Part shown: piece by piece, positions 51,113-61,307 of the stretch | How the letters are laid out: every line of letters begins with the position of its first letter | Position numbering within the stretch: position 1 is the first letter of the stretch | Assembly (NCBI RefSeq): GCF_002868715.1 | Contig: NZ_PKLZ01000003.1 | Coordinates: forward strand, 124,001 to 188,000 | DNA: 64,000 nt | From: Kineobactrum sediminis | GTDB lineage: Bacteria; Pseudomonadota; Gammaproteobacteria; Pseudomonadales; Halieaceae | Reading direction: 5' to 3' | The notes under the pieces: model-generated | What the model was told of the DNA's origin: nothing | The model's input: only the letters and a program-made list of their open reading frames with translations | The model's database searches: none | Made by a program: the position numbers and the translations under genes

Positions 51113-51670
51113 GTGATTGAAGACGTTAAAAGCGAAGCAAAGGAACGAATGGAAAAAAGCCTTGAGGCTTTAAGCCATCAGTTCAACAAGATCCGTACCG
51201 GGCGCGCTCACCCGAGTATCCTGGACGGTCTTAAAATAGAGTATTACGGCGCTGAAACGCCGCTCAACCAGGTGGCGAATGTCAATGTTGAGGATGCCCG
51301 TACCCTGGCCCTCACCGCCTGGGACCGCTCCATGATCCCGCAGATCGAGCGCGCCATCATGAAGTCCGACCTCGGCCTGAACCCGTCTACCTCGGGTGAA
51401 GTTATCCGCATTCCCATGCCGGCATTAACCGAGGAGACCCGTAAAGGCTTTATTCGCCAGGCACGCGCCGAGGCAGAAGCCGCGCGGGTGTCGGTGCGCA
51501 ACGCGCGGCGGGATGCCATGACCATGCTCAAGGAACTGGTCAAGGAAAAAGACATCAGCGAGGATGACGAGCACCGCGGGCAGGAAGCGGTGCAAAAGCT
51601 GACCGATGGCTTCAGCGAAAAAATCGACAAGATGTTGGCGCAGAAAGAAGCCGACCTGATGGCCATTTAA
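51113..51670 (+). CDS. frr: ribosome recycling factor
   Basis: 185-residue factor splitting post-termination ribosomes with EF-G. Seen: three-helix-bundle sequence with [41 protein letters not shown] and [20 protein letters not shown]; length is canonical. GTG start with AGGAGAG 6 bases upstream. Lies between pyrH and uppS, the standard order. Confidence 0.99.
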   Translation: MIEDVKSEAKERMEKSLEALSHQFNKIRTGRAHPSILDGLKIEYYGAETPLNQVANVNVEDARTLALTAWDRSMIPQIERAIMKSDLGLNPSTSGEVIRIPMPALTEETRKGFIRQARAEAEAARVSVRNARRDAMTMLKELVKEKDISEDDEHRGQEAVQKLTDGFSEKIDKMLAQKEADLMAI

Positions 51671-51683
51671 GCTGTCTTCATCG

Positions 51684-52457
51684 ATGCCTATTCGCGACCA
51701 GTCAAATTCCGCTGGCTCGGCACAGCCGGTGCCGCGCCATGTCGCAATTATCATGGACGGCAACAATCGCTGGGCCAAACGTCACGGGCTGCCTGGTCAC
51801 GCCGGCCATAGAGCGGGTGTAGAGGCAATACGCGATGTGCTGCGGGCCTGCCGCCAGAGCCAGGTTGAAATACTGACCCTGTTCGCCTTCAGCAGCGAGA
51901 ATTGGGGCCGGCCTACGCCGGAAGTCCGGGCACTGCTGGCGTTGCTGTCACGCTACCTGCGAAACGAGGTGCGCGAGTTGCATAAGGACGGCGTGCGGGT
52001 GCGCTTTATCGGTGAGCGGGGTCGCTTCAGCGAGCGCCTGCAACGCCTGATGGCCAATGCCGAGCACCTGACCCGGGAAAACGCCACTGCCACCGTAGTG
52101 ATAGCCGTGGATTATGGCGGCCGCTGGGACATTGCCCGTGCTGCGCGACGGTTGGCGGAGCAGGTGGCGAGTGGCCAGCTGGAACCTGCTGACATCACTG
52201 AAGAGACCCTGGGTCGGGAAATCGAAATCGGTGATTTGCCGGCACCGGATCTCTGTATCCGCACCGGCGGAGACGCGCGGATCAGCAATTTCCTGCTTTG
52301 GCATCTCGCCTACAGCGAACTCTACTTCACCAACACCCTCTGGCCCGACTTTGGTGCCCTGGAGTTTGCCCGGGCGCTGGCGGATTATGCCCGGCGTGAA
52401 CGCCGCTTCGGGCAGCGCGAGCCAGACGGACTTGTCATGGGTGGTAACAATGCTTAG
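51684..52457 (+). CDS. uppS: undecaprenyl diphosphate synthase (cis-prenyltransferase)
   Basis: 257-residue enzyme making the C55 carrier for peptidoglycan and LPS O-antigen. Seen: IIMDGNNRWAKRHGLPGHAG with the catalytic Asp, LTLFAFSSENWGRP, and DLCIRTGGDARISNFLLWHL with the conserved Arg/Ser, ending WPDFGALEFARAL. The start at 51684 follows frr by 13 bases. It overlaps cdsA by 8 bases. Confidence 0.98.
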   Translation: MPIRDQSNSAGSAQPVPRHVAIIMDGNNRWAKRHGLPGHAGHRAGVEAIRDVLRACRQSQVEILTLFAFSSENWGRPTPEVRALLALLSRYLRNEVRELHKDGVRVRFIGERGRFSERLQRLMANAEHLTRENATATVVIAVDYGGRWDIARAARRLAEQVASGQLEPADITEETLGREIEIGDLPAPDLCIRTGGDARISNFLLWHLAYSELYFTNTLWPDFGALEFARALADYARRERRFGQREPDGLVMGGNNA

Positions 52458-53286
52458 ACAGCGAGTGATTACTGCCCTGGCAATGGCCGGCCTGTTTCTC
52501 GGCGCGGTGTTGTTCCTGCCGCCTTTAATCCTGGCGCTGGTATTCGGGGCGCTGGTTTGCCTGGGCGGCTGGGAATGGGCTCGCCTGGCCGACTGGCAGT
52601 CCGTTTTTGCTCGTGCCCTGTTTTCGGTGATCCTGGCTGCCATCCTGCTGGCATTCTATGTATACACTAATTTGGGGGGCACGCCCGTTCAGGCTGAGGT
52701 GCAGCCCGTGCTCGGCCTGGCCTGCCTCTGGTGGTCCATTGCCCTGTTGTGGGTGAAAAGCTATCCGGCCAGTGCCGTGCTCTGGCGTGGTCGGGTCATG
52801 CGCAGCATGATGGGCCTGTTGATTCTCTCAACTGCGTGGCTGGCCGCCGTTTACCTGCTGACATTTTCTCAGGGGCGCCTGTTGCTGATAGCCATGGTGG
52901 TGGTGGTGACGGCAACGGACATCGGCGCCTATTTTACGGGCACCCGGTTCGGGCGCCACAAGCTGGTGGTGCGGGTAAGCCCGGCCAAGACCTGGGAGGG
53001 TTTCTGGGGCGGTATGACCTGTGCCGTGCTACTGGCCCTGATGTTATGGTGGGCAATTCCTGCGCAAATGGCGCATGTCAGCCTGGCAGCGGTAATCGCG
53101 GTGGTGTTGACCACGGCCCTGGCATCGGTAGTGGGCGATCTCACCGTGAGTATGATCAAACGCGAAAGCGGCGTTAAGGACAGCGGCGGGCTATTGCCTG
53201 GGCACGGGGGCCTGCTGGACAGGCTCGACAGCCTGTGTAGTGCAGCACCCGTATTTACACTCGGTTTGCTGTTGGCCGGATGGTAG
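52450..53286 (+). CDS. cdsA: phosphatidate cytidylyltransferase
   Basis: 278-residue polytopic membrane enzyme forming CDP-diacylglycerol from phosphatidic acid and CTP. Seen: many hydrophobic helices, [28 protein letters not shown] and the CDS signature [20 protein letters not shown] with [10 protein letters not shown]. The ATG at 52450 overlaps the uppS stop. It overlaps or abuts dxr. Confidence 0.97.
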   Translation: MLRQRVITALAMAGLFLGAVLFLPPLILALVFGALVCLGGWEWARLADWQSVFARALFSVILAAILLAFYVYTNLGGTPVQAEVQPVLGLACLWWSIALLWVKSYPASAVLWRGRVMRSMMGLLILSTAWLAAVYLLTFSQGRLLLIAMVVVVTATDIGAYFTGTRFGRHKLVVRVSPAKTWEGFWGGMTCAVLLALMLWWAIPAQMAHVSLAAVIAVVLTTALASVVGDLTVSMIKRESGVKDSGGLLPGHGGLLDRLDSLCSAAPVFTLGLLLAGW

Positions 53287-53288
53287 CG

Positions 53289-54500
53289 ATGGCCAATGTA
53301 CAGAATGTGACCGTACTCGGAAGTACCGGCTCTATCGGGCTCAGTACACTCGATGTAATTGCCCGCCACCCGCAGCGGCTGCGCGCCTTTGCACTGGCTG
53401 CCAATCGCTCTGTGGTGGCGATGGCCGAACAGTGCCTGCATTTCAGGCCTCGCTACGCGGTGATGATGGATGCCGATGCTGCCACCGAACTGGGCGCTCT
53501 GCTGGGTTCCGACACGGATACGGAAGTGCTGTGCGGTGCAGAAGGGCTTGAGCGGGTTGCCGCTCACGCTGATGTTGACGCAGTTATGGCGGCCATCGTG
53601 GGTGCGGCGGGGCTGCCCTCGACACTTGCGGCGGCCAGGGCGGGCAAGCGTGTCCTGCTGGCGAACAAGGAATCGCTGGTCATGGCAGGGCACCTGCTGA
53701 TGGCGGCGGCCCGGGACTCGGGCGCTCTGTTGCTGCCGATTGACAGTGAGCACAACGCAATATTCCAGTGTCTGCCGGTAGACGCACACGGTCGCGCAGG
53801 GCTTGTGGGGGTTAGCAAGGTATTGCTGACCGCATCCGGTGGCCCCTTTCGGCAATGGTCACAGGCGGACATGGTAGCGGTAACGCCTGACCAGGCCTGC
53901 GCCCATCCCAACTGGTCAATGGGCAGGAAGATTTCGGTGGATTCCGCCAGCCTCATGAACAAGGGGCTGGAGCTGATTGAAGCCTGCTGGCTGTTTGACC
54001 TGCGGCCCGAGCAGATCGACATTGTGGTGCACTCGCAAAGTATTGTGCATTCAATGGTGCAGTATGTGGATGGCTCGGTGCTCGCCCAACTGGGTAATCC
54101 CGACATGCGGACACCGATTGCCTATGGGCTGGGGTGGCCGCAACGGCTCGAGTCAGGCGTGGCCCCGCTGGACCTGGTGGCCCTGGCACAATTGAGCTTT
54201 GAAGCCCCGGATGAGCAGCGCTTTCCCTGTCTGCGGCTCGCCAGGGAGGCCACCGCTGCCGGCGGGACCGCCGCCGCGGTATGTAACGCAGCCAATGAGG
54301 TGGCGGTCGAGGCTTTTCTGGAGGGTGCCATCCGCTTTACCGATATTCCTCGCGTGATCGAGGCAACCCTGGAAAACGTACCCGTTGTTGAACCCCTCAC
54401 GCTGGCCGTGGTCGAAGCTTCGGATAGCGCGGCGCGAAGCGCGGCATCAGCTTTCATCGCCCGCCATCTCACGCCCGGTTATGCCGCAATGGAGTCTTAA
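53289..54500 (+). CDS. dxr: 1-deoxy-D-xylulose 5-phosphate reductoisomerase
   Basis: 403-residue NADPH enzyme of the MEP isoprenoid pathway. Seen: [20 protein letters not shown] for [17 protein letters not shown]-like [30 protein letters not shown] with the metal Asp/Glu, and [14 protein letters not shown]. The start [11 protein letters not shown] at 53289 matches the family; ATG 53280, three codons earlier and overlapping cdsA, is the alternative. The stop shares one base with the rseP ATG. Confidence 0.98.
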   Translation: MANVQNVTVLGSTGSIGLSTLDVIARHPQRLRAFALAANRSVVAMAEQCLHFRPRYAVMMDADAATELGALLGSDTDTEVLCGAEGLERVAAHADVDAVMAAIVGAAGLPSTLAAARAGKRVLLANKESLVMAGHLLMAAARDSGALLLPIDSEHNAIFQCLPVDAHGRAGLVGVSKVLLTASGGPFRQWSQADMVAVTPDQACAHPNWSMGRKISVDSASLMNKGLELIEACWLFDLRPEQIDIVVHSQSIVHSMVQYVDGSVLAQLGNPDMRTPIAYGLGWPQRLESGVAPLDLVALAQLSFEAPDEQRFPCLRLAREATAAGGTAAAVCNAANEVAVEAFLEGAIRFTDIPRVIEATLENVPVVEPLTLAVVEASDSAARSAASAFIARHLTPGYAAMES

Positions 54501-55855
54501 TGGATTTGATCTACACCATAGCCATTACCCTGGCGACGCTGGGTGTCCTGGTTGCCATTCACGAATTCGGCCATTTCTGGGTTGCCCGCCGCTGTGGGGT
54601 CAAGGTACTGCGATTCTCCATTGGCTTTGGTAAATCAATTTACAGCTGGCATGATCGCCGGGGTACTGAGTATTCCATTGCCGCAATCCCTCTGGGCGGT
54701 TACGTCAAAATGCTCGACGAGCGCGAGGGCGAAGTGCCCACCGACGAGCTCGATCAGGCCTTCAATCGCAAGCCGGTACTGCAGCGTATTGCTGTTGTAG
54801 CAGCTGGGCCGCTCGCCAATTTCGCGCTGGCGATAGTCGCCTACTGGTTTCTGTTCATGGCCGGGGAAACCGGCTACGCGCCCATAATAGGGACAGTCGA
54901 GGAAGAGTCGGCAGCGGATGTCGCAGGGCTTGAGCGCGGCCAGGAAATCCTCGCGGTCGACGGGGAAGAGACCCCCACCTGGCAAGCGCTCAGTTTCAGT
55001 CTGCTCGATCGTATCGGCGATACCGGAACCATCCGTTTCACCGTCAAATATCCGGATTCGGATATCACCTACGACTCCGAGGTTGAAGTGCAGCGCTGGC
55101 TGTCGGAGCAGGAGGAGCCCGATCTTTTTGGCGGCCTGGGGATTTCGCTCTATACCCCGGAAGTGGCCCCCGTAATCAGTGAAGTTGTCGCGGACAGCCC
55201 CGCGGAGCGCGCGGGTCTGCAGCCAGGTGACGAAATTGTGGCTGCCGATGGTATCGAGATGTCACGGTGGATGGACTGGGTGGACTATGTCCGGGAGCGC
55301 CCGGAACAAGCCATTGAGGTCGAATTGCGCCGCGACGGGCAACTGGAAACCGCCGTCATCGTTCCCGAGGCTGTTACCGAGCCCGATGGCGAAGAGGTGG
55401 GCCGGGTGGGCATTGCGGTGGCAATGCCGGAGATGCCCGAGCACATGCTGCGTGAATTCAACCGCGGGCCGCTGGAATCCATGGGCGCCGCGGTGGCGCG
55501 TACGGGAGACCTGGTGGGTTTTACCTTGAGTTCCATAAAGAAAATGCTGCAGGGACTGATCTCGCCAAAAAACTTGAGTGGACCCATTACCATTGCTAAA
55601 GTGGCGTCCGCTTCCGCCAAGTCGGGCCTGGAATCCTACATCGGCTTTCTTGCCCTGCTCAGTGTCAGCCTCGGAGTGCTTAACCTGTTGCCTATTCCAG
55701 TACTCGATGGGGGGCACCTTTTGTACTACACAGTGGAACTGCTGACCGGGCGGCCTGTACCTGAAAAAATACAAGCGCTGGGTTTCCAGGTGGGGCTGTT
55801 ATTGATTCTCGGGATCATGGCGCTGGCTCTATTTAATGACTTTGCACGCCTTTAA
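54500..55855 (+). CDS. rseP: site-2 intramembrane protease RseP
   Basis: 451-residue zinc protease cleaving the anti-sigma factor RseA. Seen: HEFGHFW zinc motif in the first transmembrane helix, two PDZ domains (AADVAGLERGQEILAVDGEE and AERAGLQPGDEIVAADGIEM), and the LNLLPIPVLDGGHLLYYTVE with the third zinc ligand. Length matches E. coli (450). The ATG overlaps the dxr stop. It sits before bamA, linking envelope stress control to barrel assembly. Confidence 0.98.
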   Translation: MDLIYTIAITLATLGVLVAIHEFGHFWVARRCGVKVLRFSIGFGKSIYSWHDRRGTEYSIAAIPLGGYVKMLDEREGEVPTDELDQAFNRKPVLQRIAVVAAGPLANFALAIVAYWFLFMAGETGYAPIIGTVEEESAADVAGLERGQEILAVDGEETPTWQALSFSLLDRIGDTGTIRFTVKYPDSDITYDSEVEVQRWLSEQEEPDLFGGLGISLYTPEVAPVISEVVADSPAERAGLQPGDEIVAADGIEMSRWMDWVDYVRERPEQAIEVELRRDGQLETAVIVPEAVTEPDGEEVGRVGIAVAMPEMPEHMLREFNRGPLESMGAAVARTGDLVGFTLSSIKKMLQGLISPKNLSGPITIAKVASASAKSGLESYIGFLALLSVSLGVLNLLPIPVLDGGHLLYYTVELLTGRPVPEKIQALGFQVGLLLILGIMALALFNDFARL

Positions 55856-55912
55856 TTCCGCGATCGTTGCGGATGACAAAAATACACAGACCTTGGGGTC
55901 GGGCCTTATCTT

Positions 55913-58525
55913 GTGGTTGGGAAAACTTTGATTAGACGTATTCAACTCTTGCTGGCGGTACTTCTGCTGGCGCTTACTCCCGCGGCCGTGGCCCAGGATG
56001 CTTCTTTTATTGTGTCTGATATTCGGGTCGAAGGCCTGCAGCGCATCTCGGCAGGGTCGGTGTTCGCTGCCATGCCGCTGGCGGTGGGCGACCTGGTCAA
56101 TGCCCAGGCAATCCGCGCCGCCTCGCGCAGTCTCTTTGCCACGGGCAACTTTGACGACATCCGCATTGGCCGCGACGGCAATGTACTGGTGATTATTGTT
56201 GTCGAGCGACCGAGCATCAGCGAAATCAACATCCGCGGCAATAAGGCGATCGAGACGGAAGCGCTGCTCGAGGGCCTGTCCGGTGCCGGCCTTGCGGTTG
56301 GCCAGGTTTTCCAGCGCTCTACCCTGGAAGGCATGCAACTTGAACTGCAGCGCCAGTATGTGCAGCAGGGACGTTACGATGCCAACATCGAGACGGAAGT
56401 GCTGCCCGAGCCCCGCAACCGGGTGAATGTCAGTATTGATGTCGATGAAGGCACCGTTGCAACCATCGAACATATCAATATCGTCGGCAACGAAGTGTAC
56501 AGCGACGAAGAACTCACCGACCTGTTCGAGCTTAAGACCGGTGGCTTGCTGTCGTTCATATCCAGTAACAACAAGTATTCCAGGGAGAAACTGACCGGTG
56601 ACCTCGAGTCACTGAGTTCCTACTATCTTGACCGCGGCTATCTCGAATTCACTATCGACTCGACCCAGGTGTCCGTTTCACCTGACAAGCGTTCGGTCTA
56701 TATAACCGCCAATGTCACCGAGGGTGAGAAATTCACCGTCAGCGGTGTTGAGCTGTCGGGCGACCTTGTGCTCCCCGAGTCCGATCTCAAACGGTACATC
56801 CTGGTGTCTGAAGAGCAGACTTTTTCACAACAGCTGGTTACCTCCACCGAGGAGTTCCTGACCCGGCGCCTGGGCAACGAAGGTTACAATTTCGCCAACG
56901 TGACGGGCATCCCCGAGGTCAACGATGATGATAATACCGTTGCGCTGAAGTTCTTTATCGATCCCGGCAAGCGCACGTATGTTCGCCGTATAACATTTGA
57001 GGGTAACCAGAAGACCGCAGATGAAGTGCTCCGGCGCGAAATGCGGCAGATGGAAGCCGCGCCGGCCTCGGCATCCGCCATTGAGCAGTCGCGGATACGC
57101 CTGGAGCGACTCGGCTATTTCAGTAAGGCAACGGTAGATACACCGGAGGTCCCGGGGTACGACGACCTGATCGATGTCGATTTCTCGGTGGAGGAACAAT
57201 CCTCCGGCAGCATCGGCGCCAGCCTGGGCTTTGCCCAGGATGCCGGTCTGATTTTCGGTCTTAACCTGCAGCAGGATAACTTCCTGGGTACGGGCAAGCG
57301 CATCGGTTTGGGTTTCAATTCCTCACGGTACCAGGACGTTTATAACCTCAGTTATACCAATCCCTACTATACCGAGGATGGCGTTAGTCGTGGGTTCAGT
57401 GTCTTCTATCGCTCTACCGACCTGTCCGAAATCAACGTTGCCAGCTACACCACTGATACCATGGGCGCCTCCCTGAATTTCGGCTATCCGATCAAGGAGA
57501 CCCAGCGCCTGGGCTTTAGTTTCGGTGTGTCCAATACCGACATCACCGCGGGCCGTTTTGCGGTCCAGGAAATTATCGCCAGTCCGCGCCTGATACCAGG
57601 TGTCGATACGTTTTACGAGAGCACCCGCCTGCCCGATGGGACCTTTGCCGCCCCTGAAGTCCCTCGTCCGCTGGAGCAGTTGCCACAAGGCGCACTGACA
57701 ATGCCATCGGAACCAGGGTTTCTGGATCGCAATGGCAGTGAGTTTCTCAACTGGACGACTTCCATAAGCTGGAACCAGTCAACACTGAATCGTGGCATAC
57801 TGGCAACCCGTGGTGCTTCCCAGTCGCTGGTATTTGAAGTCGCCGTACCGGGCTCGGATACGGAGTTTTACAAACTGGTTTACCAGGGTGAACGGTTTTT
57901 CCCCATAACCAATGAATGGATTTTCCGTCTGCGCACCAAAATCGGCTACGGTGACGGCTACGGCGACACCACCAACCTGCCATTTTTCGAACATTTCTTT
58001 TCCGGTGGCTTTGGTTCGGTTCGCGGTTTCGAGAGCAACACCCTGGGCCCGCGCAGCACCCCGGCTGACCTGTACACCATCAGCCAACCGGTAACGGAAA
58101 TCGATGAAAACGGCGAGCCCATTGAAGTAGGTGGCAGCGACGGGCGCCTGGTGGGCTATGTGCTTAACCCGGAAACAGGCAAGCTGGAATTCGATACCGT
58201 GCGTAGCCGCTCGGATCCTTTTGGCGGTAACGCACTGTTTGAAGGTGGTGTCGAATTGCTGTTCCCATTGCCCTTCCTCAAGGATCGGAGCAAGTTACGC
58301 TCGGCATTCTTTGTGGATGTGGGTAACGTGTTCAATACCAAATGCAGCTCTAACCAGGTGAACTGTTTCGACATTGATGCGGATGAGCTGCGTTACTCTG
58401 TCGGTGTTGGTGTGACCTGGATTACCGGTTTCGGCCCGATGAGCTTCAGCCTCGCCAAGCCACTTAACGAATCCGACCAGGATGAACGGGAAGTATTCCA
58501 GTTTACCCTTGGCCGGAGTTTTTGA
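55913..58525 (+). CDS. bamA: outer-membrane barrel assembly protein BamA
   Basis: 870-residue (as started here) Omp85 protein. Seen: a signal peptide (LIRRIQLLLAVLLLALTPAA then VAQD), five POTRA repeats (from FIVSDIRVEGLQRI to about residue 420, with FTVSGVELSGDL in one), and a C-terminal 16-strand barrel with VRGFESNTLGPR (the VRGF/L6 motif) and a C-terminal Phe (FTLGRSF). There is no ATG: GTG at 55913 gives a five-residue extension; TTG at 55928 (MIRRIQLL) gives a cleaner signal peptide. Neither has a strong ribosome site. A 57-base gap separates it from rseP. Confidence 0.97.
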   Translation: MVGKTLIRRIQLLLAVLLLALTPAAVAQDASFIVSDIRVEGLQRISAGSVFAAMPLAVGDLVNAQAIRAASRSLFATGNFDDIRIGRDGNVLVIIVVERPSISEINIRGNKAIETEALLEGLSGAGLAVGQVFQRSTLEGMQLELQRQYVQQGRYDANIETEVLPEPRNRVNVSIDVDEGTVATIEHINIVGNEVYSDEELTDLFELKTGGLLSFISSNNKYSREKLTGDLESLSSYYLDRGYLEFTIDSTQVSVSPDKRSVYITANVTEGEKFTVSGVELSGDLVLPESDLKRYILVSEEQTFSQQLVTSTEEFLTRRLGNEGYNFANVTGIPEVNDDDNTVALKFFIDPGKRTYVRRITFEGNQKTADEVLRREMRQMEAAPASASAIEQSRIRLERLGYFSKATVDTPEVPGYDDLIDVDFSVEEQSSGSIGASLGFAQDAGLIFGLNLQQDNFLGTGKRIGLGFNSSRYQDVYNLSYTNPYYTEDGVSRGFSVFYRSTDLSEINVASYTTDTMGASLNFGYPIKETQRLGFSFGVSNTDITAGRFAVQEIIASPRLIPGVDTFYESTRLPDGTFAAPEVPRPLEQLPQGALTMPSEPGFLDRNGSEFLNWTTSISWNQSTLNRGILATRGASQSLVFEVAVPGSDTEFYKLVYQGERFFPITNEWIFRLRTKIGYGDGYGDTTNLPFFEHFFSGGFGSVRGFESNTLGPRSTPADLYTISQPVTEIDENGEPIEVGGSDGRLVGYVLNPETGKLEFDTVRSRSDPFGGNALFEGGVELLFPLPFLKDRSKLRSAFFVDVGNVFNTKCSSNQVNCFDIDADELRYSVGVGVTWITGFGPMSFSLAKPLNESDQDEREVFQFTLGRSF

Positions 58526-58551
58526 TTTTTACCCTAACGTTGGAGAGTACT

Positions 58552-59070
58552 GTGTCTAAAGTATTGAAAATCGCCCTGGTAACTGCAGCCCTGGCATTCC
58601 CCGCCCTTGGGTGGGCGCAGGGTAAAATTGCGGTGGTCAATGTTGAACAGTCAATTCTGCAAACGGATTACGCGCAGAAGAAGCTGGCCGACGAACGCAA
58701 TAACGAAGACTACAAGTCCGATAAGACCGAATTCGACCGCCTCAAGCAGGAGTTCGACCAGCTGGTGGCTAAATTCCAGAAGGATGCTGCGGTAATGAGC
58801 CAGGACCAGCAGCTGGAAGCGCGCAGGCGCCTGGCCAGCAAGCAGGCTGACCTGGAACACGTCGCCGGCAAGTTGCAGACAAGGGAACAGGAAGTGGGCC
58901 AGGCCCTGCTGGAGGAGATGTCTCCCCAGGTACAGCAGGTGCTGCAGGAATTGATTGCTACCGAGGGCATTGGCCTGTTGCTGCAGCGTGGTTCGGTTAT
59001 TCACGCTGATGCGGGCTACAGCATCACCGCCAAGGTGACCGACAAGCTGAACCAGGCCTTCGCCAACTAG
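58552..59070 (+). CDS. skp: periplasmic chaperone Skp (OmpH)
   Basis: 172-residue chaperone for unfolded outer-membrane proteins. Seen: signal SKVLKIALVTAALAFPALGW ending AQ, then GKIAVVNVEQSILQTDYAQK and a long charged helical coiled-coil region (about 35-130) forming the tentacles, then the trimer beta part GIGLLLQRGSVIHADAGYSI. GTG start at 58552 with GGAG 6 bases upstream; a longer ATG frame overlapping bamA has no site and a broken signal. Between bamA and lpxD as usual. Confidence 0.96.
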   Translation: MSKVLKIALVTAALAFPALGWAQGKIAVVNVEQSILQTDYAQKKLADERNNEDYKSDKTEFDRLKQEFDQLVAKFQKDAAVMSQDQQLEARRRLASKQADLEHVAGKLQTREQEVGQALLEEMSPQVQQVLQELIATEGIGLLLQRGSVIHADAGYSITAKVTDKLNQAFAN

Positions 59071-59077
59071 GGCGCCT

Positions 59078-60103
59078 GTGTACACCCTGGGAGAACTCGC
59101 GGTTGCCCTCGGGGCAGCCCTCTCCGGCGATCCTGACCATCGTGTCACCGGTCTCGCAACGCTGGCCAGCGCAGGAGACAGTGAGCTTTCTTTCCTGGCG
59201 AACAGCAAGTATCTGCCGCAGCTGCGGGAGACCGCCGCCGGTGCCGTTATCCTGCGCCCGGACCAGGCTGCCCAGTGTCCGGTAAACTGCCTGCTCTCCG
59301 ATAACCCCTATCTGACCTTCGCCCGCGCCACCGCCCTGTTTGTAAAGGAACCTGCGCCGGTTGCGGGAGTACATGCATCGGCGGTGGTCGCTGCAACGGC
59401 GGGCATTGATGCCAGTGTCTCGATCGGGCCGCATGTGGTTATCGAAGACGGGGTGCGGGTAGGCGCAGGGGTGATTATCGGCGCCAATGTGTACCTGGGT
59501 GCCCACTGCGTTATTGGCGCAGGTTCACGCCTGTATCCGGGGGCGGTGCTTTACCATGGTGTTGAGCTGGGTGAGCACTGCATCATCCACAGCCAGGCGG
59601 TACTGGGCGCCGATGGATTCGGTTTCGCGGCGGATGCCGGCGGTTGGCAGAAAATCCACCAGTTGGGGGGTGTGCGGCTGGGTAATCGCGTTGAAGTGGG
59701 TGCCTGCACGACTATCGACAGGGGCGCACTGGAAGATACCGTGGTGGAAGACGGTGCGATCATTGATAACCTGGTGCAGATCGCCCACAACTGCCACATC
59801 GGCAAAAATACCGCGATAGCGGGTTGCACTGGCTTGGCCGGAAGCACGATTATAGGCGCCAATTGCACGCTCGCCGGCGGGGTGGGGGTTGTCGGCCACG
59901 TCGAGATTTGTGACGGCGTTCATGTTACCGGTATGACCATGGTGACCAAGTCGATCACCGAGCCCGGTTCGTACTCATCGGGCACGCCGATGTCTGCCAC
60001 CCGTGACTGGAAACGCAGCGCGGTTCGTTTCACCCAACTGGACAGTATCCAGCGGCGCCTCGCGGACCTGGAAAAACGACAACAAAAGGGATCCACAGTG
60101 TGA
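59078..60103 (+). CDS. lpxD: UDP-3-O-acylglucosamine N-acyltransferase
   Basis: 341-residue lipid A enzyme adding the second acyl chain. Seen: the N-terminal uridine-binding domain ([29 protein letters not shown]), left-handed beta-helix with repeats such as [20 protein letters not shown], and the catalytic His in [22 protein letters not shown] start at 59078, 7 bases after skp. The stop overlaps the fabZ start. Confidence 0.98.
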   Translation: MYTLGELAVALGAALSGDPDHRVTGLATLASAGDSELSFLANSKYLPQLRETAAGAVILRPDQAAQCPVNCLLSDNPYLTFARATALFVKEPAPVAGVHASAVVAATAGIDASVSIGPHVVIEDGVRVGAGVIIGANVYLGAHCVIGAGSRLYPGAVLYHGVELGEHCIIHSQAVLGADGFGFAADAGGWQKIHQLGGVRLGNRVEVGACTTIDRGALEDTVVEDGAIIDNLVQIAHNCHIGKNTAIAGCTGLAGSTIIGANCTLAGGVGVVGHVEICDGVHVTGMTMVTKSITEPGSYSSGTPMSATRDWKRSAVRFTQLDSIQRRLADLEKRQQKGSTV

Positions 60104-60534
60104 TCATGGATATCTCGGAAATACGTAACCATTTGCCCCATCGCTACCCTTTTTTGCTGGTAGACAGGGTGCTGGAATTGACGCTGGGTGAATCCATCGT
60201 TGCCTGCAAGAACCTGACCATCAATGAACCGTTCTTCAACGGCCACTTTCCCGAACAACCTGTTTTTCCCGGTGTGTTATTGCTGGAGGCCATGGCACAG
60301 GCCGCTGGTATCCTGGGCTTCAAGTCCATGAACAAGACGCCCGCGGACGGTTCCATGTATTACTTTGTCGGCGCCGATGACCTGCGTTTCAAACGGCCCT
60401 GTGTGCCGGGGGACCAGGTGATGCTGCGAGCGGAGATTCTCTCGGATCGTCGGGGAATCTGGAAATTCAAGGTCAGCTCCGACGTGGATGGCAAGTTGTG
60501 TGCCTCCGCCACCATTCTCTGCGCTGATCGCTAG
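60100..60534 (+). CDS. fabZ: 3-hydroxyacyl-ACP dehydratase FabZ
   Basis: 144-residue hotdog-fold dehydratase of fatty-acid synthesis. Seen: the catalytic His/Glu sites in [36 protein letters not shown] at 60100, overlapping the lpxD stop, has AAAGGG 9 bases upstream; ATG at 60106 ([10 protein letters not shown]) is the alternative, 15 bases from that site. Position between lpxD and lpxA balances lipid A against phospholipid synthesis. Confidence 0.98.
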   Translation: MIMDISEIRNHLPHRYPFLLVDRVLELTLGESIVACKNLTINEPFFNGHFPEQPVFPGVLLLEAMAQAAGILGFKSMNKTPADGSMYYFVGADDLRFKRPCVPGDQVMLRAEILSDRRGIWKFKVSSDVDGKLCASATILCADR

Positions 60535-60536
60535 CA

Positions 60537-61307
60537 ATGATCCATAGCCAGGCCATTGTCGATCCGTCAGCGCGTCTCGCGGATGACGTTGAGGTAGGTC
60601 CCTGGACCCTGATCGGCCCGGATGTAGAAATAGGCGCGGGCTGCAAGATAGAGTCCCATGTAGTCATCAAGGGGCCTACCCGGATCGGTGCTGGTAACCA
60701 TATCTACCAGTTCTCCACCGTGGGTGAGGCTACCCCGGATCTCAAATACCGTGACGAGCCCACTTTCCTGGTGATCGGGGATAACAATATCATCCGCGAG
60801 AACGTGACCATTCATCGCGGCACCGTGCAGGACCGTGCGGAAACCACCATCGGCGACAATAACCTGATCATGGCGTATGCCCACATAGGCCACGACTCGG
60901 TAATCGGCAACCACGCGATCCTGGTGAACAATACGGCCCTCGCCGGCCATGTGCTGGTGGGTGACTGGGCAATTCTCAGCGGTTACACACTGGTACATCA
61001 GTTTTGCAAGATTGGCGCTCATGCCTTTACCGGAATGGGTACCGCCATTGGCAAGGACGTGCCTGCCTACGTGACAGTCAGTGGCGCCCCGGCGGAAGCC
61101 AAGACCATCAATATAGAAGGCCTGCGCCGGCGTGGCTTTTCCAGCGAAGCCATCAGCCAGCTGCGCCGCGCGTTCAAGATCGTGTACCGTCAGGGCCTGA
61201 CACTTGAACTGGCGATACAGCGTCTGGAGACGATGCTGAGCGATACTCCGGAAGTGCAGGTGCTGATCGATTCCATCCGCGCCTCGGAGCGCGGTATCGT
61301 TCGCTAG
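60537..61307 (+). CDS. lpxA: UDP-N-acetylglucosamine O-acyltransferase
   Basis: 256-residue first enzyme of lipid A synthesis. Seen: MIHSQAIVDPSARLADDVEV, hexapeptide beta-helix, VTIHRGTVQDRAETTIGDNN and the catalytic His in MAYAHIGHDSVIGNHAILVN, with the C-terminal helical part LRRRGFSSEAISQLRRAF. Starts 2 bases after fabZ and shares one base with lpxB. Confidence 0.99.
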   Translation: MIHSQAIVDPSARLADDVEVGPWTLIGPDVEIGAGCKIESHVVIKGPTRIGAGNHIYQFSTVGEATPDLKYRDEPTFLVIGDNNIIRENVTIHRGTVQDRAETTIGDNNLIMAYAHIGHDSVIGNHAILVNNTALAGHVLVGDWAILSGYTLVHQFCKIGAHAFTGMGTAIGKDVPAYVTVSGAPAEAKTINIEGLRRRGFSSEAISQLRRAFKIVYRQGLTLELAIQRLETMLSDTPEVQVLIDSIRASERGIVR